This document shows positions 8,149-15,534 of a stretch of 64,000 nucleotides of DNA, one piece after another. The position numbers and the translations under genes are program-made. Origin of the DNA: Streptomyces sp. NBC_01478 (GTDB lineage: Bacteria > Actinomycetota > Actinomycetes > Streptomycetales > Streptomycetaceae); contig NZ_CP109444.1 of the NCBI RefSeq assembly GCF_036227225.1, positions 4,011,501 through 4,075,500 of the forward strand. The letters are read 5' to 3'. Below the pieces are notes generated by a model. That model did not search any database. It saw only the letters and a list, made by a program, of their open reading frames with translations, and was not told where the DNA came from. How positions within the stretch are numbered: position 1 is the stretch's first letter; each line of letters opens with the position of its first letter.

Positions 8149-8662
8149 CGCCGGAAAGTCAGCTTCGGACGATAAGCCTGAGAGGCTGTACAAGGTAGCC
8201 TTCGACCTCCCTGAAGAGACAGCCCACTGGGCGCGTGCGTCTGCGGAGCGGCTCTGGACTGGGAAGACTTCCGTGAAGATGGAGGTTCAGGTTCGGAACA
8301 CCCCCTTCTACGTGAAGGGTGTTTCCTTCGGGGATATCGTGCGGGTCAGGGCTGATCACGAGCGAAGGGAGCTCGTGTTCGAGGAGTTCGTTTCTGAGTC
8401 CGGCCATTCGACGGTCCGCATAATCATCAAAGGTGACGGCGCGCGAGGGGAAGTCGACACCATGCTCCGCGCCTTTGATTGTTCCTGGGAGATTGATGCA
8501 ACCGGATCTTTGTGGGCAATCGACGTGCCGTCGCATGTTGATTACGCATCCATGAGAACCGCTCTCCTTCGCATTGCCAGTGAAGGGAAAATCGGCATCG
8601 AAGAGAGTGCCCTCGCGAGGGCTCATCGCGACGGACTCGGATTGCCAGAGTCAGACCATTAA
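8120..8662 (+). CDS. DUF4265 immunity protein for the HNH tip
   Basis: ATG 8120 lies inside the HNH tip frame and has GGAGG at 8106-8110; ATG 8141 is a second option. The product, about 180 residues, contains YKVAFDLPEETAHWARASAERLW, NTPFYVKGVSFGDIVRV and SGHSTVRI, the signature stretches of DUF4265, a family often found next to polymorphic toxins. A strong hairpin follows the stop. Unlike its toxin it has its own ribosome site and can be expressed alone, giving protection against kin that deploy the HNH tip. Immunity is inferred from overlap and family. Confidence 0.82.
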   Translation: MSSEISSMPSAGKSASDDKPERLYKVAFDLPEETAHWARASAERLWTGKTSVKMEVQVRNTPFYVKGVSFGDIVRVRADHERRELVFEEFVSESGHSTVRIIIKGDGARGEVDTMLRAFDCSWEIDATGSLWAIDVPSHVDYASMRTALLRIASEGKIGIEESALARAHRDGLGLPESDH

Positions 8663-8674
8663 CATGGTCCGCAA

Positions 8675-8708
8675 GAAGTCCCGCCGGATTTCATTCTGGC
8701 GGGGCTTC
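8675..8708 (+). terminator. Terminator after DUF4265 gene
   Basis: A GAAGTCCCGCCGGA / TCTGGCGGGGCTTC stem with G-U pairs and a 6-nt loop, 12 nt after the stop codon. Confidence 0.65.
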
Positions 8709-8717
8709 TGGGGGTCT

Positions 8718-8740
8718 TGACGGCAACAGTGACGGCAACG
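8718..8740 (+). repeat. TGACGGCA repeat, copy C
   Basis: TTGACGGCAACAG then TGACGGCAACG matches copies A (4293) and B (7671). It lies directly after the DUF4265 terminator and before the next immunity-like gene. Confidence 0.6.
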
Positions 8741-8779
8741 CAGGCAACCTGCAGAACTTGTTTCATCCGGGAGGTGTCG

Positions 8780-9097
8780 GTGGATTCTCACTTTGGGGAT
8801 GAGTCATCCCAGCTCAGGCTTGCTGACTTGCTGCGCAACATTGAGCAGGTAGACGGTGATCTCACGATCTACCGCGAAGCGGGGCCTCTGATCGAGCCCT
8901 CCAGTCGGGTTGCTCTGGTCGACGAAGAAGCGGACGGCGAGCCCGAGGGGATGGTGTACATGCTGGAAGTACATCTTGTGAGAGATGTCCTGAGAGTCTG
9001 GAAAAGCTGGCGGAGAGGCCCGGAGCCAAGCACGGAGGAAGCTTGCGCAGCCATTAGCTTCTATGCGACTCACGACGCATTTCAACCTATCGAATAG
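8780..9097 (+). CDS. Small acidic protein, possible orphan immunity protein
   Basis: 105 residues from GTG 8780 with GGGAGG at 8769-8774; GTG 8774 is an alternative. The protein is acidic: LADLLRNIEQVDGDLTIYREAG, then a central VALVDEEADGEPEGMVYMLEVHLVRDVL, then a helical tail. I recall DUF7716/Imm-type small immunity proteins with this layout (LL..I, then D-E-rich loop, then a strand-helix), but this is weak. No toxin precedes it, so it could be left over from a lost tip cassette. GC content is low for the genome. Confidence 0.55.
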   Translation: MDSHFGDESSQLRLADLLRNIEQVDGDLTIYREAGPLIEPSSRVALVDEEADGEPEGMVYMLEVHLVRDVLRVWKSWRRGPEPSTEEACAAISFYATHDAFQPIE

Positions 9098-9128
9098 GAT
9101 TTAATTAGCGGCCAATCGGTATGCGGTT

Positions 9129-9166
9129 AGCGGCCTCACCGGAATTGAGGTTCCGGTGAGGCCGCT
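9129..9166. terminator. Strong hairpin after orphan immunity gene
   Basis: A perfect 16-bp stem, AGCGGCCTCACCGGAA with TTCCGGTGAGGCCGCT, closes a 6-nt loop. There is no U tract. It lies 31 nt downstream of the stop of the small acidic gene. Confidence 0.7.
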
Positions 9167-9299
9167 ACAACGCGCCGAAGGGGCTCTGCCAGGTTGGAGC
9201 GCAGGGCACCGAGCGGCACAATCGGTCTGGAGCGGGATCAGGGGATGGCGCTGAGGACTGGCGCGACCAGGGCCATTCCGATGACTCCCGGTCAGGCGC

Positions 9300-9455
9300 C
9301 TAGCGATCCGATCCACCCGACGCCGGATGCTTCGCCAGGTTTACCCGTTCCAGCCCGAGGGCGGTGCCAAGATTCGCCAGAAGCGCCCTAGTCACTGAAG
9401 CGACCCCGCTGGCCTCAAGTCGGACAACAGCGCCCGCTAAATGACGATCCTTGGA
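9300..9455 (-). pseudogene. Protein-coding remnant, unidentified
   Basis: The minus strand reads KDRHLAGAVVRLEASG, VASVTRALLANLGTALGL and ERVNLAKHPASGG before a stop at 9300. The composition is protein-like (Leu/Ala/Val helices) and unlike random GC-rich translation. An in-frame stop lies just upstream and there is no start. It may be the C-terminal end of a lost gene. I cannot name the family. The rest of 9167-9522 shows nothing recognisable. Confidence 0.35.
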
Positions 9456-9522
9456 TAGATTTCAAGGTGCTAATCGAGGGAACGATGACAGGGGATACAT
9501 ATCCGGCATGGAGGCGAATACC

Positions 9523-9876
9523 GTGAAGCAGGTAAGGATTGAGAGCATCGCTGAGCTGCTATCCGCGTTCCGGCCTGCGGCTCTCGCGGAGGACGTCGAT
9601 CGATTGGTTGCCGCGCTGGCCTCCAAGTCTGACAGCGTCGTCGAAGTTACCTTCCCGTCAGCCAAGGATGTGCTTGATATCTACAGGCACAGATACGACT
9701 CGCTCGACGAAGTTCGGGAGTTGCGAGTTGGATGGGAGATCTTCTTTCCCGCCCTCGAAGATTCGGATGGCCGAGTAGGATTGCTTTCTGTGAGGGCTGG
9801 CGAGCTGGGCGCGATCGTTCTTGTTAACGAAAGCGTGGATCTTGTATTGGCGGCTTTGATTAGACGGCCAGTATGA
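9523..9876 (+). CDS. Hypothetical protein, possible immunity protein
   Basis: 117 residues from GTG 9523, supported by GGAGG at 9510-9514; ATG 9508 is an alternative. VKQVRIESIAELLSAFRP is followed by EDVDRLVAALASKSDSVVEVTFPSA and ends with a strand-rich segment (GLLSVRAGELGAIVLVNES). No family is certain. Size, low GC and position after other immunity-like genes suggest the same class. It is isolated, with transposase debris downstream. Confidence 0.5.
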   Translation: MKQVRIESIAELLSAFRPAALAEDVDRLVAALASKSDSVVEVTFPSAKDVLDIYRHRYDSLDEVRELRVGWEIFFPALEDSDGRVGLLSVRAGELGAIVLVNESVDLVLAALIRRPV

Positions 9877-10023
9877 CGAGTTCTCCCAGTGACACTGGAA
9901 AACCCGGTTGCGGTGCGACTCCCGAACCCGCAACCAGAATTGGCCCTCAGCGGTCGAGGCGGGGTGAGCTGAAGTGATTTGTGGAGCAGAAAAGGGTTAC
10001 GGCTTCGACCACTTGTGAGGATG

Positions 10024-10131
10024 GCCGCGCCACCGGCAGATCGTGGCGTGCATCGCCCGTCGCGGCACAGAAGCCCCCTCACCTTCGTCGGTATCGCCGG
10101 CACCCTCATCCGCCACCGCAGGACCCAGTGA
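10024..10131 (+). pseudogene. IS transposase C-terminal remnant
   Basis: The frame ending at the TGA at 10129 reads SPLTFVGIAGTLIRHRRTQ. This matches the usual C-terminal end of IS5-type transposases (HF.AF.GIA..LI..RRL). The preceding residues are degraded and no start exists. It marks another decayed insertion within the accessory block. The rest of 9877-10196 holds nothing else recognisable. Confidence 0.55.
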
Positions 10132-10196
10132 CTGTGTTCACTCACCACCGAAGCAGCCGGGCCGCCAAAGGCCAACGGCAGTGGTTGGCTGGCGAC

Positions 10197-10487
10197 ATGA
10201 GCGGTGAGCACGGTGATCATCTGGAGCTGATCGCCCGATGGGTGGGTGGCAAGATCGTGGACGGCAAGGTGGGCATCAGAGTTCGAGGCGGGCCGTTCCA
10301 CGGTCGCACCCGGATCGTGATGCTGGACGAGTCCGGTCAGCCGCCGACACGGCAACGCGCGCTTGGCTCGCGAAGGCACCCGCTGACCGATGTGTGGCAC
10401 GTCTACGAGCTCACATTCGCTCCCGACACACCCACGAGATGGTCGTACGACTACGCCGGAACCGAGCCCTGCAACGCCACGCGGTAG
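10197..10487 (+). CDS. Hypothetical protein
   Basis: 96 residues from ATG 10197. The body, WVGGKIVDGKVGIRVRGGPFHGRTRIVMLDESGQPPTR...HVYELTF, is a beta-rich small domain with a GGPF(H)GR motif that I associate with uncharacterised actinobacterial small proteins, often 80-100 residues. There is no signal peptide or membrane segment. The ribosome site is poor (GGCGACATG), so the start is uncertain. It lies at the right edge of the accessory block and its role is unknown. Confidence 0.5.
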   Translation: MSGEHGDHLELIARWVGGKIVDGKVGIRVRGGPFHGRTRIVMLDESGQPPTRQRALGSRRHPLTDVWHVYELTFAPDTPTRWSYDYAGTEPCNATR

Positions 10488-10640
10488 CCAGCAGGCCAAC
10501 TGACGACGACGGCCCGCGGATCGACCCCCGGCGGGATGAGGCGACGTACTTGCCGTTCCTGGAGTCCCTTGGTGTGGAGACGGGTCAATCGTGATGATCA
10601 GCACTGAAGATCACGCCAGATCACAACGGATACTGGCGTC

Positions 10641-11141
10641 ATGACTGATCAGCGCGAGGTTTCCATCGTTCGTCGGCCGGGCCGGGCTCTTTCCGCCGAG
10701 GACGGGCTTGACTCGTTGCTGGCTGCCTATCACCTCCAAACGGAGGCCGAGAAAAGGACGCCCGTTGCCGATGTGGACGGGTTGCCGGAGCGCTACCGAG
10801 CGGAGATCTCGGACCCGCGCATCGCGTTCGCCGACGATGTCGTGCTGGTGGCTCTCAGCGGGAGCACCGCGGTGGGCTGTCTGGTGGTGACCGCGCCCGT
10901 CGACGGGCGGTCGGAGGTCAAGCGGCTCTGGACGGATCCGGCTTACCGGGGCCGGGGCATCGCGTCCGAGCTGCTCGGTGGCGCGCTCGCGCAGGCCGCG
11001 GAAAGTGGCGCGAGCGCCGTGCGGCTGTCCGTGTGGAAGTGGCGGACCGGGGCCATCGCCCTGTACGAACGGTTCGGCTTCGCCGTCACCGAGTCATGGG
11101 ACGACCGGGGTCAACTGGTCTGCATGGAACGGGCCGTGTGA
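10641..11141 (+). CDS. GNAT-family N-acetyltransferase
   Basis: 166 residues. The GNAT core is visible: DDVVLVALSGSTAVGCLVVT (strands 2-4), then VKRLWTDPAYRGRGIASELL, where RGRGIA is the acetyl-CoA pyrophosphate loop. ALYERFGFAVTESW is the C-terminal motif B. GNAT enzymes transfer acetyl groups to amines of small molecules or proteins, and nothing here points to the substrate. The 3' end overlaps the convergent ATPase gene by 48 bp. Codon use is typical Streptomyces, marking the end of the accessory block. Confidence 0.85.
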   Translation: MTDQREVSIVRRPGRALSAEDGLDSLLAAYHLQTEAEKRTPVADVDGLPERYRAEISDPRIAFADDVVLVALSGSTAVGCLVVTAPVDGRSEVKRLWTDPAYRGRGIASELLGGALAQAAESGASAVRLSVWKWRTGAIALYERFGFAVTESWDDRGQLVCMERAV

Positions 11142-11549
11142 GTGCTGCTGCCGTACGACGTCCAGCTCGCACCACACCGCCTTGCCGACGGTCAGCTCGT
11201 GCACGCCCCAGCGGTCGGCGATCTGACTGACGATCAGCAGTCCACGGCCGAACATGTCGTCCTCGGTCGCCTCCCGCAGGTTCGGGCGTAACTCGCCCTT
11301 CGGGTCGGACACCGCGATGCGTACGACGCGTTCGGTGAGGGTGAGTTCGACGCGGAACAAGCGGTCCCGCAGACAGCCGTGCAGCACGGCGTTGCCGCCC
11401 AGCTCCGAGACCAACAGGGCTGTGTCCGCGGCGAGTTCGGGGTGGCCCCACTCCGCGAGGAGACGGTGCGCCCGGTGCCGGGCGAGGGTGACGCTCTTGG
11501 GCAACGGGGTGTAGTCGAGGCGGTCGTACTGGAGCGGGACCTCGGACAT
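11094..11549 (-). CDS. RsbW-like ATP-binding protein (anti-sigma-type HATPase)
   Basis: 151 residues from ATG 11549 with GGAGG 8 nt upstream. It is a single GHKL ATPase domain: ADTALLVSELGGNAVLHGC (N-box with SEL..NA..H), RIAVSDPKGELRP (G1-like) and MFGRGLLIVSQIADRWG (G2). In Streptomyces, small lone HATPase proteins of this kind accompany WhiJ-like XRE regulators and DUF397 proteins, exactly the order seen here with the genes at 11747 and 12632 on the other side of a shared promoter region. A direct sigma partner cannot be seen. Confidence 0.85.
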   Translation of the reverse strand: MSEVPLQYDRLDYTPLPKSVTLARHRAHRLLAEWGHPELAADTALLVSELGGNAVLHGCLRDRLFRVELTLTERVVRIAVSDPKGELRPNLREATEDDMFGRGLLIVSQIADRWGVHELTVGKAVWCELDVVRQQHSHGPFHADQLTPVVP

Positions 11550-11638
11550 ATCGCGGACCTCCGGGCAGGGGCGAGCTACGCCGTGGGTCAAGTGGCGCCG
11601 CTCTGCGATCAGTTCGTGACCGACGGTAGAGGCAGCTC

Positions 11639-11651
11639 TGCATCTTATGCA
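11639..11651. promoter_or_regulatory. TGCAT-ctt-ATGCA palindrome in divergent promoter region
   Basis: A 5-bp inverted repeat with a 3-bp spacer lies between the RsbW-like gene and the XRE-DUF5753 gene. It is placed to act as an operator for the XRE protein on both promoters. Binding is inference. Confidence 0.4.
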
Positions 11652-11746
11652 AGTAACTCTCGGAGGAATTCCCCCGAAGGGTGTTTGCTATGCCTCGCGG
11701 CGCCGCGCCAGACTGATCACACGCACACGCCTGAAGGGGTACCTAC

Positions 11747-12628
11747 GTGACACCGCCGACGCAGGGCCACAGCACATCGACCGTCCTGGGACGCCGACTC
11801 GGTGGCGAACTCACCAAATTGCGCACGGCGGCCGGCCTGAACCAAACCCAGGCGGGCAAGGCCCTCACCGCGTCCACGACCAAGGTCGCGAAGATGGAGG
11901 GTGGTTGGGTTCCCATGCGCGACCCCGACCTTCGGGCGCTGTGTGAGTTGTACGGCGTCCGCGACCCGGGTGTCGTCGGCGGGCTCCTCGAACTGGCCAG
12001 GATCGACCGCGAACGCCGTAAGGCGAAGGGGTGGTGGGACGACTTCGCCATCCCGGGTGTCATGCAGGAGTACGTCGCGCTGGAGAGCGCCGCTACGGCC
12101 ATCAAGGCGTGGCAACCGGCGTTCGTGCCGGGACTGCTCCAAACCTCCGAGTACGTACGGGCGTTGAGAGAAACCCCCGCGGCCGCGGTGACCAAGAGCC
12201 CCGTGTCGGACGACGAGTTCATCGCGGCTCGCCTCGCCCGTCAGCGCCGACTGCTTCAGGACCCGCCGCTGACGCTACGAGTGGTGATTTACGAAGCGGT
12301 CCTCCGCAACTTCCCCGGGGGAGCGGCGACAGCCAGAGTTCAACTCGAAGAGTTGGTGCGAGCGGCCGACCTACCGAGCGTCAGCCTCCGGATCTTCCCC
12401 TTCACCGCTGGCACGCACGCGGGCCTCAACGGCTCGTTCAACATCATCTCGTTCGCCGAACCGGGCGCCATGGACGTCGTATACGTGGAAGCGCCCTTCG
12501 CCGAGCGTTGGGTGGAAGGCGGAGAAGCCGCCGCAGCCTACGATGACCTGTTTGAGAGGATCACCGAATGCTCCCTGGACGAGCGGGAGTCGGTGTCGTT
12601 GCTCGACAAGCTATGCAAGGAACTTTGA
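11747..12628 (+). CDS. WhiJ-like XRE regulator with DUF5753 domain
   Basis: 293 residues from GTG 11747. The N-terminal HTH (LGGELTKLRTAAGLNQTQAGKALTASTTKVAKME) is followed by the long DUF5753 domain: WWDD, VALESAATAIKAWQPAFVPGLLQTSEYVRAL, RLARQRRL and IFPFTAGTHAGLNGSFNII. This architecture is abundant in Streptomyces and typified by WhiJ, which acts in development and repression of aerial growth genes. The gene is followed 3 nt later by a DUF397 gene, its usual partner. Which developmental or antibiotic genes it controls cannot be told. Confidence 0.9.
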   Translation: MTPPTQGHSTSTVLGRRLGGELTKLRTAAGLNQTQAGKALTASTTKVAKMEGGWVPMRDPDLRALCELYGVRDPGVVGGLLELARIDRERRKAKGWWDDFAIPGVMQEYVALESAATAIKAWQPAFVPGLLQTSEYVRALRETPAAAVTKSPVSDDEFIAARLARQRRLLQDPPLTLRVVIYEAVLRNFPGGAATARVQLEELVRAADLPSVSLRIFPFTAGTHAGLNGSFNIISFAEPGAMDVVYVEAPFAERWVEGGEAAAAYDDLFERITECSLDERESVSLLDKLCKEL

Positions 12629-12631
12629 GCC

Positions 12632-12808
12632 GTGCCTGAATTCGCGTACTGCAAGTCCAGCTACAGCAACGACGCAGCCGAGTGCGTCGAGATAGCCACC
12701 AACATCCCCACGACCGTCGCCGTACGCGACTCCAAGACCCCCAACGGCCCCTCCCTCCACCTCCACCCCACCACCTGGACGTTCTTCAAAGCTGCCCTCC
12801 AGGAGTAG
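12632..12808 (+). CDS. DUF397 small protein
   Basis: 58 residues from GTG 12632, immediately after the XRE-DUF5753 stop. PEFAYCKSSYSNDAAECVEIA, VAVRDSKTPNGPSLHL and TWTFFKAAL are the hallmark parts of DUF397 (FxKSSYS...CVEVA...VRDSK.P). DUF397 proteins act as partners or antagonists of the adjacent XRE regulators in Streptomyces, by analogy with the whiJ and abaA loci. Translation is probably coupled with the upstream gene. Confidence 0.9.
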   Translation: MPEFAYCKSSYSNDAAECVEIATNIPTTVAVRDSKTPNGPSLHLHPTTWTFFKAALQE

Positions 12809-12979
12809 CTTCGCCCGCCAGGTCGATTGACGCGGCACAGGTTCCCGTTTGAGTGAATCCCGGCGGGAATCACGTGGCGTCACCGAGGTGGCATGGCGTT
12901 TTCAGTGATCGTTTGTGGCGTTGAACCGACCGGCGCGTCTGTTTTTCGGCGCGTCCTCCAGAGATCCTTGGGAGTAGTC

Positions 12980-13228
12980 ATGCGTATGCGTTCCGCCCTG
13001 ACCACGTCCGTCCTCGCCGTGGGCATCCTGCTCGGCGGCGCCGGTGCCGCTCTCGCCCACGGCGACGACAACGGGGTTGTCCAGGGCACCGGTTCCCAGG
13101 GCTCCGGGCACACCGACACCACCATGTTCGCCGGGGTCATCGACCACGTCGGTCCCGTCTACTCCTCGACCAGCAAGACCGACCACGAGTGGGACCGCGG
13201 GACGTTCCAGGGCATCTTCGGTTACTGA
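12980..13228 (+). CDS. Small secreted protein
   Basis: 82 residues. The N-terminus MRMRSALTTSVLAVGILLGGAGAALAHG is a clear signal peptide with an ALA cleavage site, leaving a mature peptide of ~56 residues. The rest is Gly/Asp/Thr-rich without cysteines (HGDDNGVVQG...MFAGVIDHVGPVYSST...WDRGTFQGIFGY). Upstream in-frame codons from 12893 are probably not translated. ATG 12980 has TGGGAG upstream. A strong terminator follows at 13285. The family is not recognised; the function may be surface-associated. Confidence 0.7.
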   Translation: MRMRSALTTSVLAVGILLGGAGAALAHGDDNGVVQGTGSQGSGHTDTTMFAGVIDHVGPVYSSTSKTDHEWDRGTFQGIFGY

Positions 13229-13284
13229 CACGTCCACCCGGCGCCGGACCGGGTAGCGCACCGGGCCATGCGTGACGGTGTGAA

Positions 13285-13319
13285 GGGGGCGGCCGACCTG
13301 TGTCGGTCGCCCCCTTTTT
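13285..13319. terminator. Intrinsic terminator between secreted protein and FMN reductase
   Basis: The stem GGGGGCGGCCGAC / GTCGGTCGCCCCC has 13 pairs with one G-U and a 4-nt loop, followed by TTTTT on the + strand. It separates two convergent genes. Confidence 0.85.
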
Positions 13320-13355
13320 CGTTGCCCGCCCTCACGTCGGCCGGGGCGCCCGGGC

Positions 13356-13955
13356 TCAGCCCCCACCGAGAGAGGTCAGCGGCCGCGCCTCCCGCGCCTC
13401 CTTCAACGCCCGGCCCCACCAAACGAGTTGGTCCAGCATCGTCTTCGCCGCCGCGTCCGGGGCCGAGGGGTCCTTGAGGCGGCCGCGGTCGTCGAAGCTC
13501 GCGCCCGCGTTGTGGAAGGAGACGGTGTCGCGGACCGTGACGGCGTGGAGTTCGGCGAAGACCTGGCGCAGGTGTTCCACCGCGCGCAGGCCGCCCGCGA
13601 GGCCGCCGTAGGAGACCAGGGCGACGGGTTTGGCGCGCCACTCGGTGAAGTGCCAGTCGATCAGGTTCTTGAGGCCGGCGGGGAAGGAGTGGTTGTACTC
13701 GGGGGTGAGGACGACGAAGGCGTCGGCCGAGGACAGTTTCGGGGTGATGCCGGCGAGTGCGGCGGTCGCTTCCGGGGTCGGGGCGAGGGTCGTGGGCAGG
13801 TGGCCGGTGTCGGCGACGTCGACCACCTGGAGGGTGAGGTCGGCGCGGTCGTCGACGTGGGTGAGGAGCCAGTCGGCGACGACCGGGCCGAAGCGGCCGT
13901 GCCGGTTGCTGCCGATGACGACGGTGACCGCGAGAGGAGCAGTGTCGGTGTCCAT
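13356..13955 (-). CDS. NADPH-dependent FMN reductase, probable SoxR target
   Basis: 199 residues with a flavodoxin-like fold. VIGSNRHGRFG near the N-terminus binds FMN phosphate. LTPEYNHSFPAGLKNLIDW is the signature of the NADPH-dependent FMN reductase family, and ALVSYGGLAGG is the second flavin loop. These enzymes reduce FMN or quinones. A CCTCAA-N6-TTGAGG box lies 17 nt upstream of the ATG, matching the SoxR operator. In S. coelicolor the SoxR regulon includes an enzyme of this type (SCO2478, from memory), so a redox-active-compound response is likely. Confidence 0.9.
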   Translation of the reverse strand: MDTDTAPLAVTVVIGSNRHGRFGPVVADWLLTHVDDRADLTLQVVDVADTGHLPTTLAPTPEATAALAGITPKLSSADAFVVLTPEYNHSFPAGLKNLIDWHFTEWRAKPVALVSYGGLAGGLRAVEHLRQVFAELHAVTVRDTVSFHNAGASFDDRGRLKDPSAPDAAAKTMLDQLVWWGRALKEAREARPLTSLGGG

Positions 13956-13970
13956 GCGGGGCAGCCTGGT

Positions 13971-13990
13971 ACCTCAACCATTCTTGAGGT
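13971..13990 (-). promoter_or_regulatory. SoxR-type operator
   Basis: ACCTCAA at 13971-13977 and TTGAGGT at 13984-13990 form a perfect inverted repeat with a 6-bp spacer. CCTCAA-N6-TTGAGG is the known SoxR half-site arrangement. On the minus strand a TTGACC -35-like hexamer abuts the box, as in MerR-type promoters. The rest of 13991-14261 shows only a short GTCGTT microrepeat near 14004-14025. Confidence 0.7.
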
Positions 13991-14261
13991 CAAGCTCGGC
14001 CGGTCGCGTTGTCGTTGTCGTTGTCGTGCTGTCGCCAGGGGCTCCGGTCACCCGTTCACACGCGCGGCCCGCACTCTTCGGGTTCTTCTCCGGGAGCGGT
14101 CCGTCGTACCCCTATGACCTGCTGAAACGGCGGCGGGACGGGGCGCGGGCGCGGGTCCCTGACACCCATTCACCACATTTCTGACGCTCGCTCAGGAAGC
14201 GGGCCCGGCCCGGTGCCACTTACCTCGGAAGGGCAGCCAACCACAGCTCGGAGGAGCACCG

Positions 14262-14780
14262 ATGCGACGTACCGCCCGTCTGCTGACCGGCACCGCGCTC
14301 GCCGTCGCCGCCGCGGGTCTCGCGACCGCACCGGCGTACGGCGGCGAGAGGGGCAGCCTGGAGGTGTTCCCGTCGAGTGCCGTGCCGGGCGGCGACGTCA
14401 CGGTGAACACGGCGGCGTGCGGTGACGACGGTACGGCCGCCGGTGATGCCAGCGCGGTGGGCGCCGGCACGTTCACGCTGGCGCCGAGTGCGCACGAGGG
14501 CGATGCGATCGGGCAGTTCAAGGTGCCGCCGAGCGCGCAGCCGGGGACGTACGAGATCGTCGCGAAGTGCACGGACGGCCGGCAGGTCAGCGGCGATCTG
14601 ATGGTGACGCTGGCCTCGATGCGGCAGCAGGTGCAGCCGCGCGGAAGTGTGAAGACGGGGGTCGGCGGCGCCTTGGGCCCCGACCCCGTGCAGACCGCGG
14701 CCGGTGTGGCGGCTCTCGCCGTCGCCGCCGCGGGCGGTACCTGGCTCCTGCATCGCCGGGCGAGAGGCGACAGGATCTGA
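14262..14780 (+). CDS. Secreted, membrane-anchored Ig-like protein linked to sortase
   Basis: 172 residues with GGAGGAGC just before the ATG. A signal peptide (MRRTARLLTGTALAVAAAGLATAPAYG) leads into a beta-rich domain (SLEVFPSSAVPGGDVTVN...YEIVAKCTDGRQVSGDLMVTL). The C-terminus has a hydrophobic helix (TAAGVAALAVAAAGGTWLL) and a basic tail (HRRARGDRI). No LPxTG motif is present, so anchoring is probably by the transmembrane helix. A class F sortase gene follows 118 nt downstream. This pair recurs in Streptomyces; the function is unknown. Confidence 0.75.
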   Translation: MRRTARLLTGTALAVAAAGLATAPAYGGERGSLEVFPSSAVPGGDVTVNTAACGDDGTAAGDASAVGAGTFTLAPSAHEGDAIGQFKVPPSAQPGTYEIVAKCTDGRQVSGDLMVTLASMRQQVQPRGSVKTGVGGALGPDPVQTAAGVAALAVAAAGGTWLLHRRARGDRI

Positions 14781-14823
14781 CGGACACCCTCCGCTGTCCG
14801 TCCGCCGGTACCGCAAGTCCCCT

Positions 14824-14863
14824 CCCCCTCCGGGTCCGACGCCCCTCGTGGCCCGGAGGGGGG
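14824..14863 (+). terminator. Hairpin between secreted protein and sortase genes
   Basis: CCCCCTCCGGG pairs with CCCGGAGGGGG over 11 bp around a 17-nt loop. There is no U tract. It may attenuate read-through into the sortase gene. Confidence 0.45.
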
Positions 14864-14898
14864 CGCGGGGCCAGTTACTGGAGAGGGGTTGATTCCTC

Positions 14899-15525
14899 AT
14901 GCGCCGTCGTGGATACGGCAATACCGCGATAGGGGTCGTCACCGTGGTCTCCCTGTGCGCGGGCGCGTGGCTGCTGACCGACGGCGGCGGGACGAACGCG
15001 CCGCCGCAGCCCTCCGCCGCCGAGGCCCGGCCCGACCCGGCCGCCGGGCGCGTCGCGGCCCGTGCGCTGCCGCCGTCGCCGCCGGACCGCATCCGTATCC
15101 CGGCCATCCATGTGAACGCCCCGCTGATGGGCCTCAAGTTGACGAGCACCGGCAGCCTGGACGTGCCCCCGGCCGCGAAGAAGAACCTCGCCGGCTGGTA
15201 CGAGGCCGGCACCACCCCCGGTGAGACCGGCACGGCGATCGTCGCAGGCCATGTCGACAACGCCGACGGGCCCGCCGTCTTCTACGACCTCGGCGCCCTG
15301 AAGAAGGGCAACACCATCGAGCTGGACCGGTTGGACGGCAGCGTCGCGCTGTTCACGGTGGACGCGGTCGAGGTGTACCGGGCGAGCCGCTTTCCCGATC
15401 AGAAGGTGTACGGGGCCGCGCGGCGGCCGGAGTTGAGGGTGATCACGTGCGGGGGCGGGTACTCGCGGTCGACGGGGTATCAGGGGAATGTGGTCGTGTT
15501 CGCGCACCTCAGCGGCAGCCGGTGA
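14899..15525 (+). CDS. Class F sortase
   Basis: 208 residues, ATG 14899. An N-terminal membrane anchor (NTAIGVVTVVSLCAGAWLL) is followed by a Pro/Ala linker and the sortase domain: PDRIRIPAIHVNAPLMG, then TAIVAGHVDNADGPAVFYDLG (catalytic His in GHVD) and LRVITCGGGYSRSTGYQGNVVVFAHL (catalytic Cys in ITC). Class F sortases of Actinobacteria are membrane transpeptidases with poorly known substrates. The upstream secreted protein is a possible partner, although it lacks an obvious sorting signal. The convergent response regulator gene ends 9 bp further on. Confidence 0.9.
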   Translation: MRRRGYGNTAIGVVTVVSLCAGAWLLTDGGGTNAPPQPSAAEARPDPAAGRVAARALPPSPPDRIRIPAIHVNAPLMGLKLTSTGSLDVPPAAKKNLAGWYEAGTTPGETGTAIVAGHVDNADGPAVFYDLGALKKGNTIELDRLDGSVALFTVDAVEVYRASRFPDQKVYGAARRPELRVITCGGGYSRSTGYQGNVVVFAHLSGSR

Positions 15526-15534
15526 CCAGGCCCC

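Noticed and set aside
1..11000. Accessory block as a prophage
   Set aside because: No capsid, tail, terminase or lysis gene is present; only an integrase fragment and IS debris, so toxin-cassette accretion fits better.
14004..14025. GTCGTT microrepeat upstream of the secreted protein
   Set aside because: Only about three to four units in GC-rich intergenic DNA; too short and common to call a feature.
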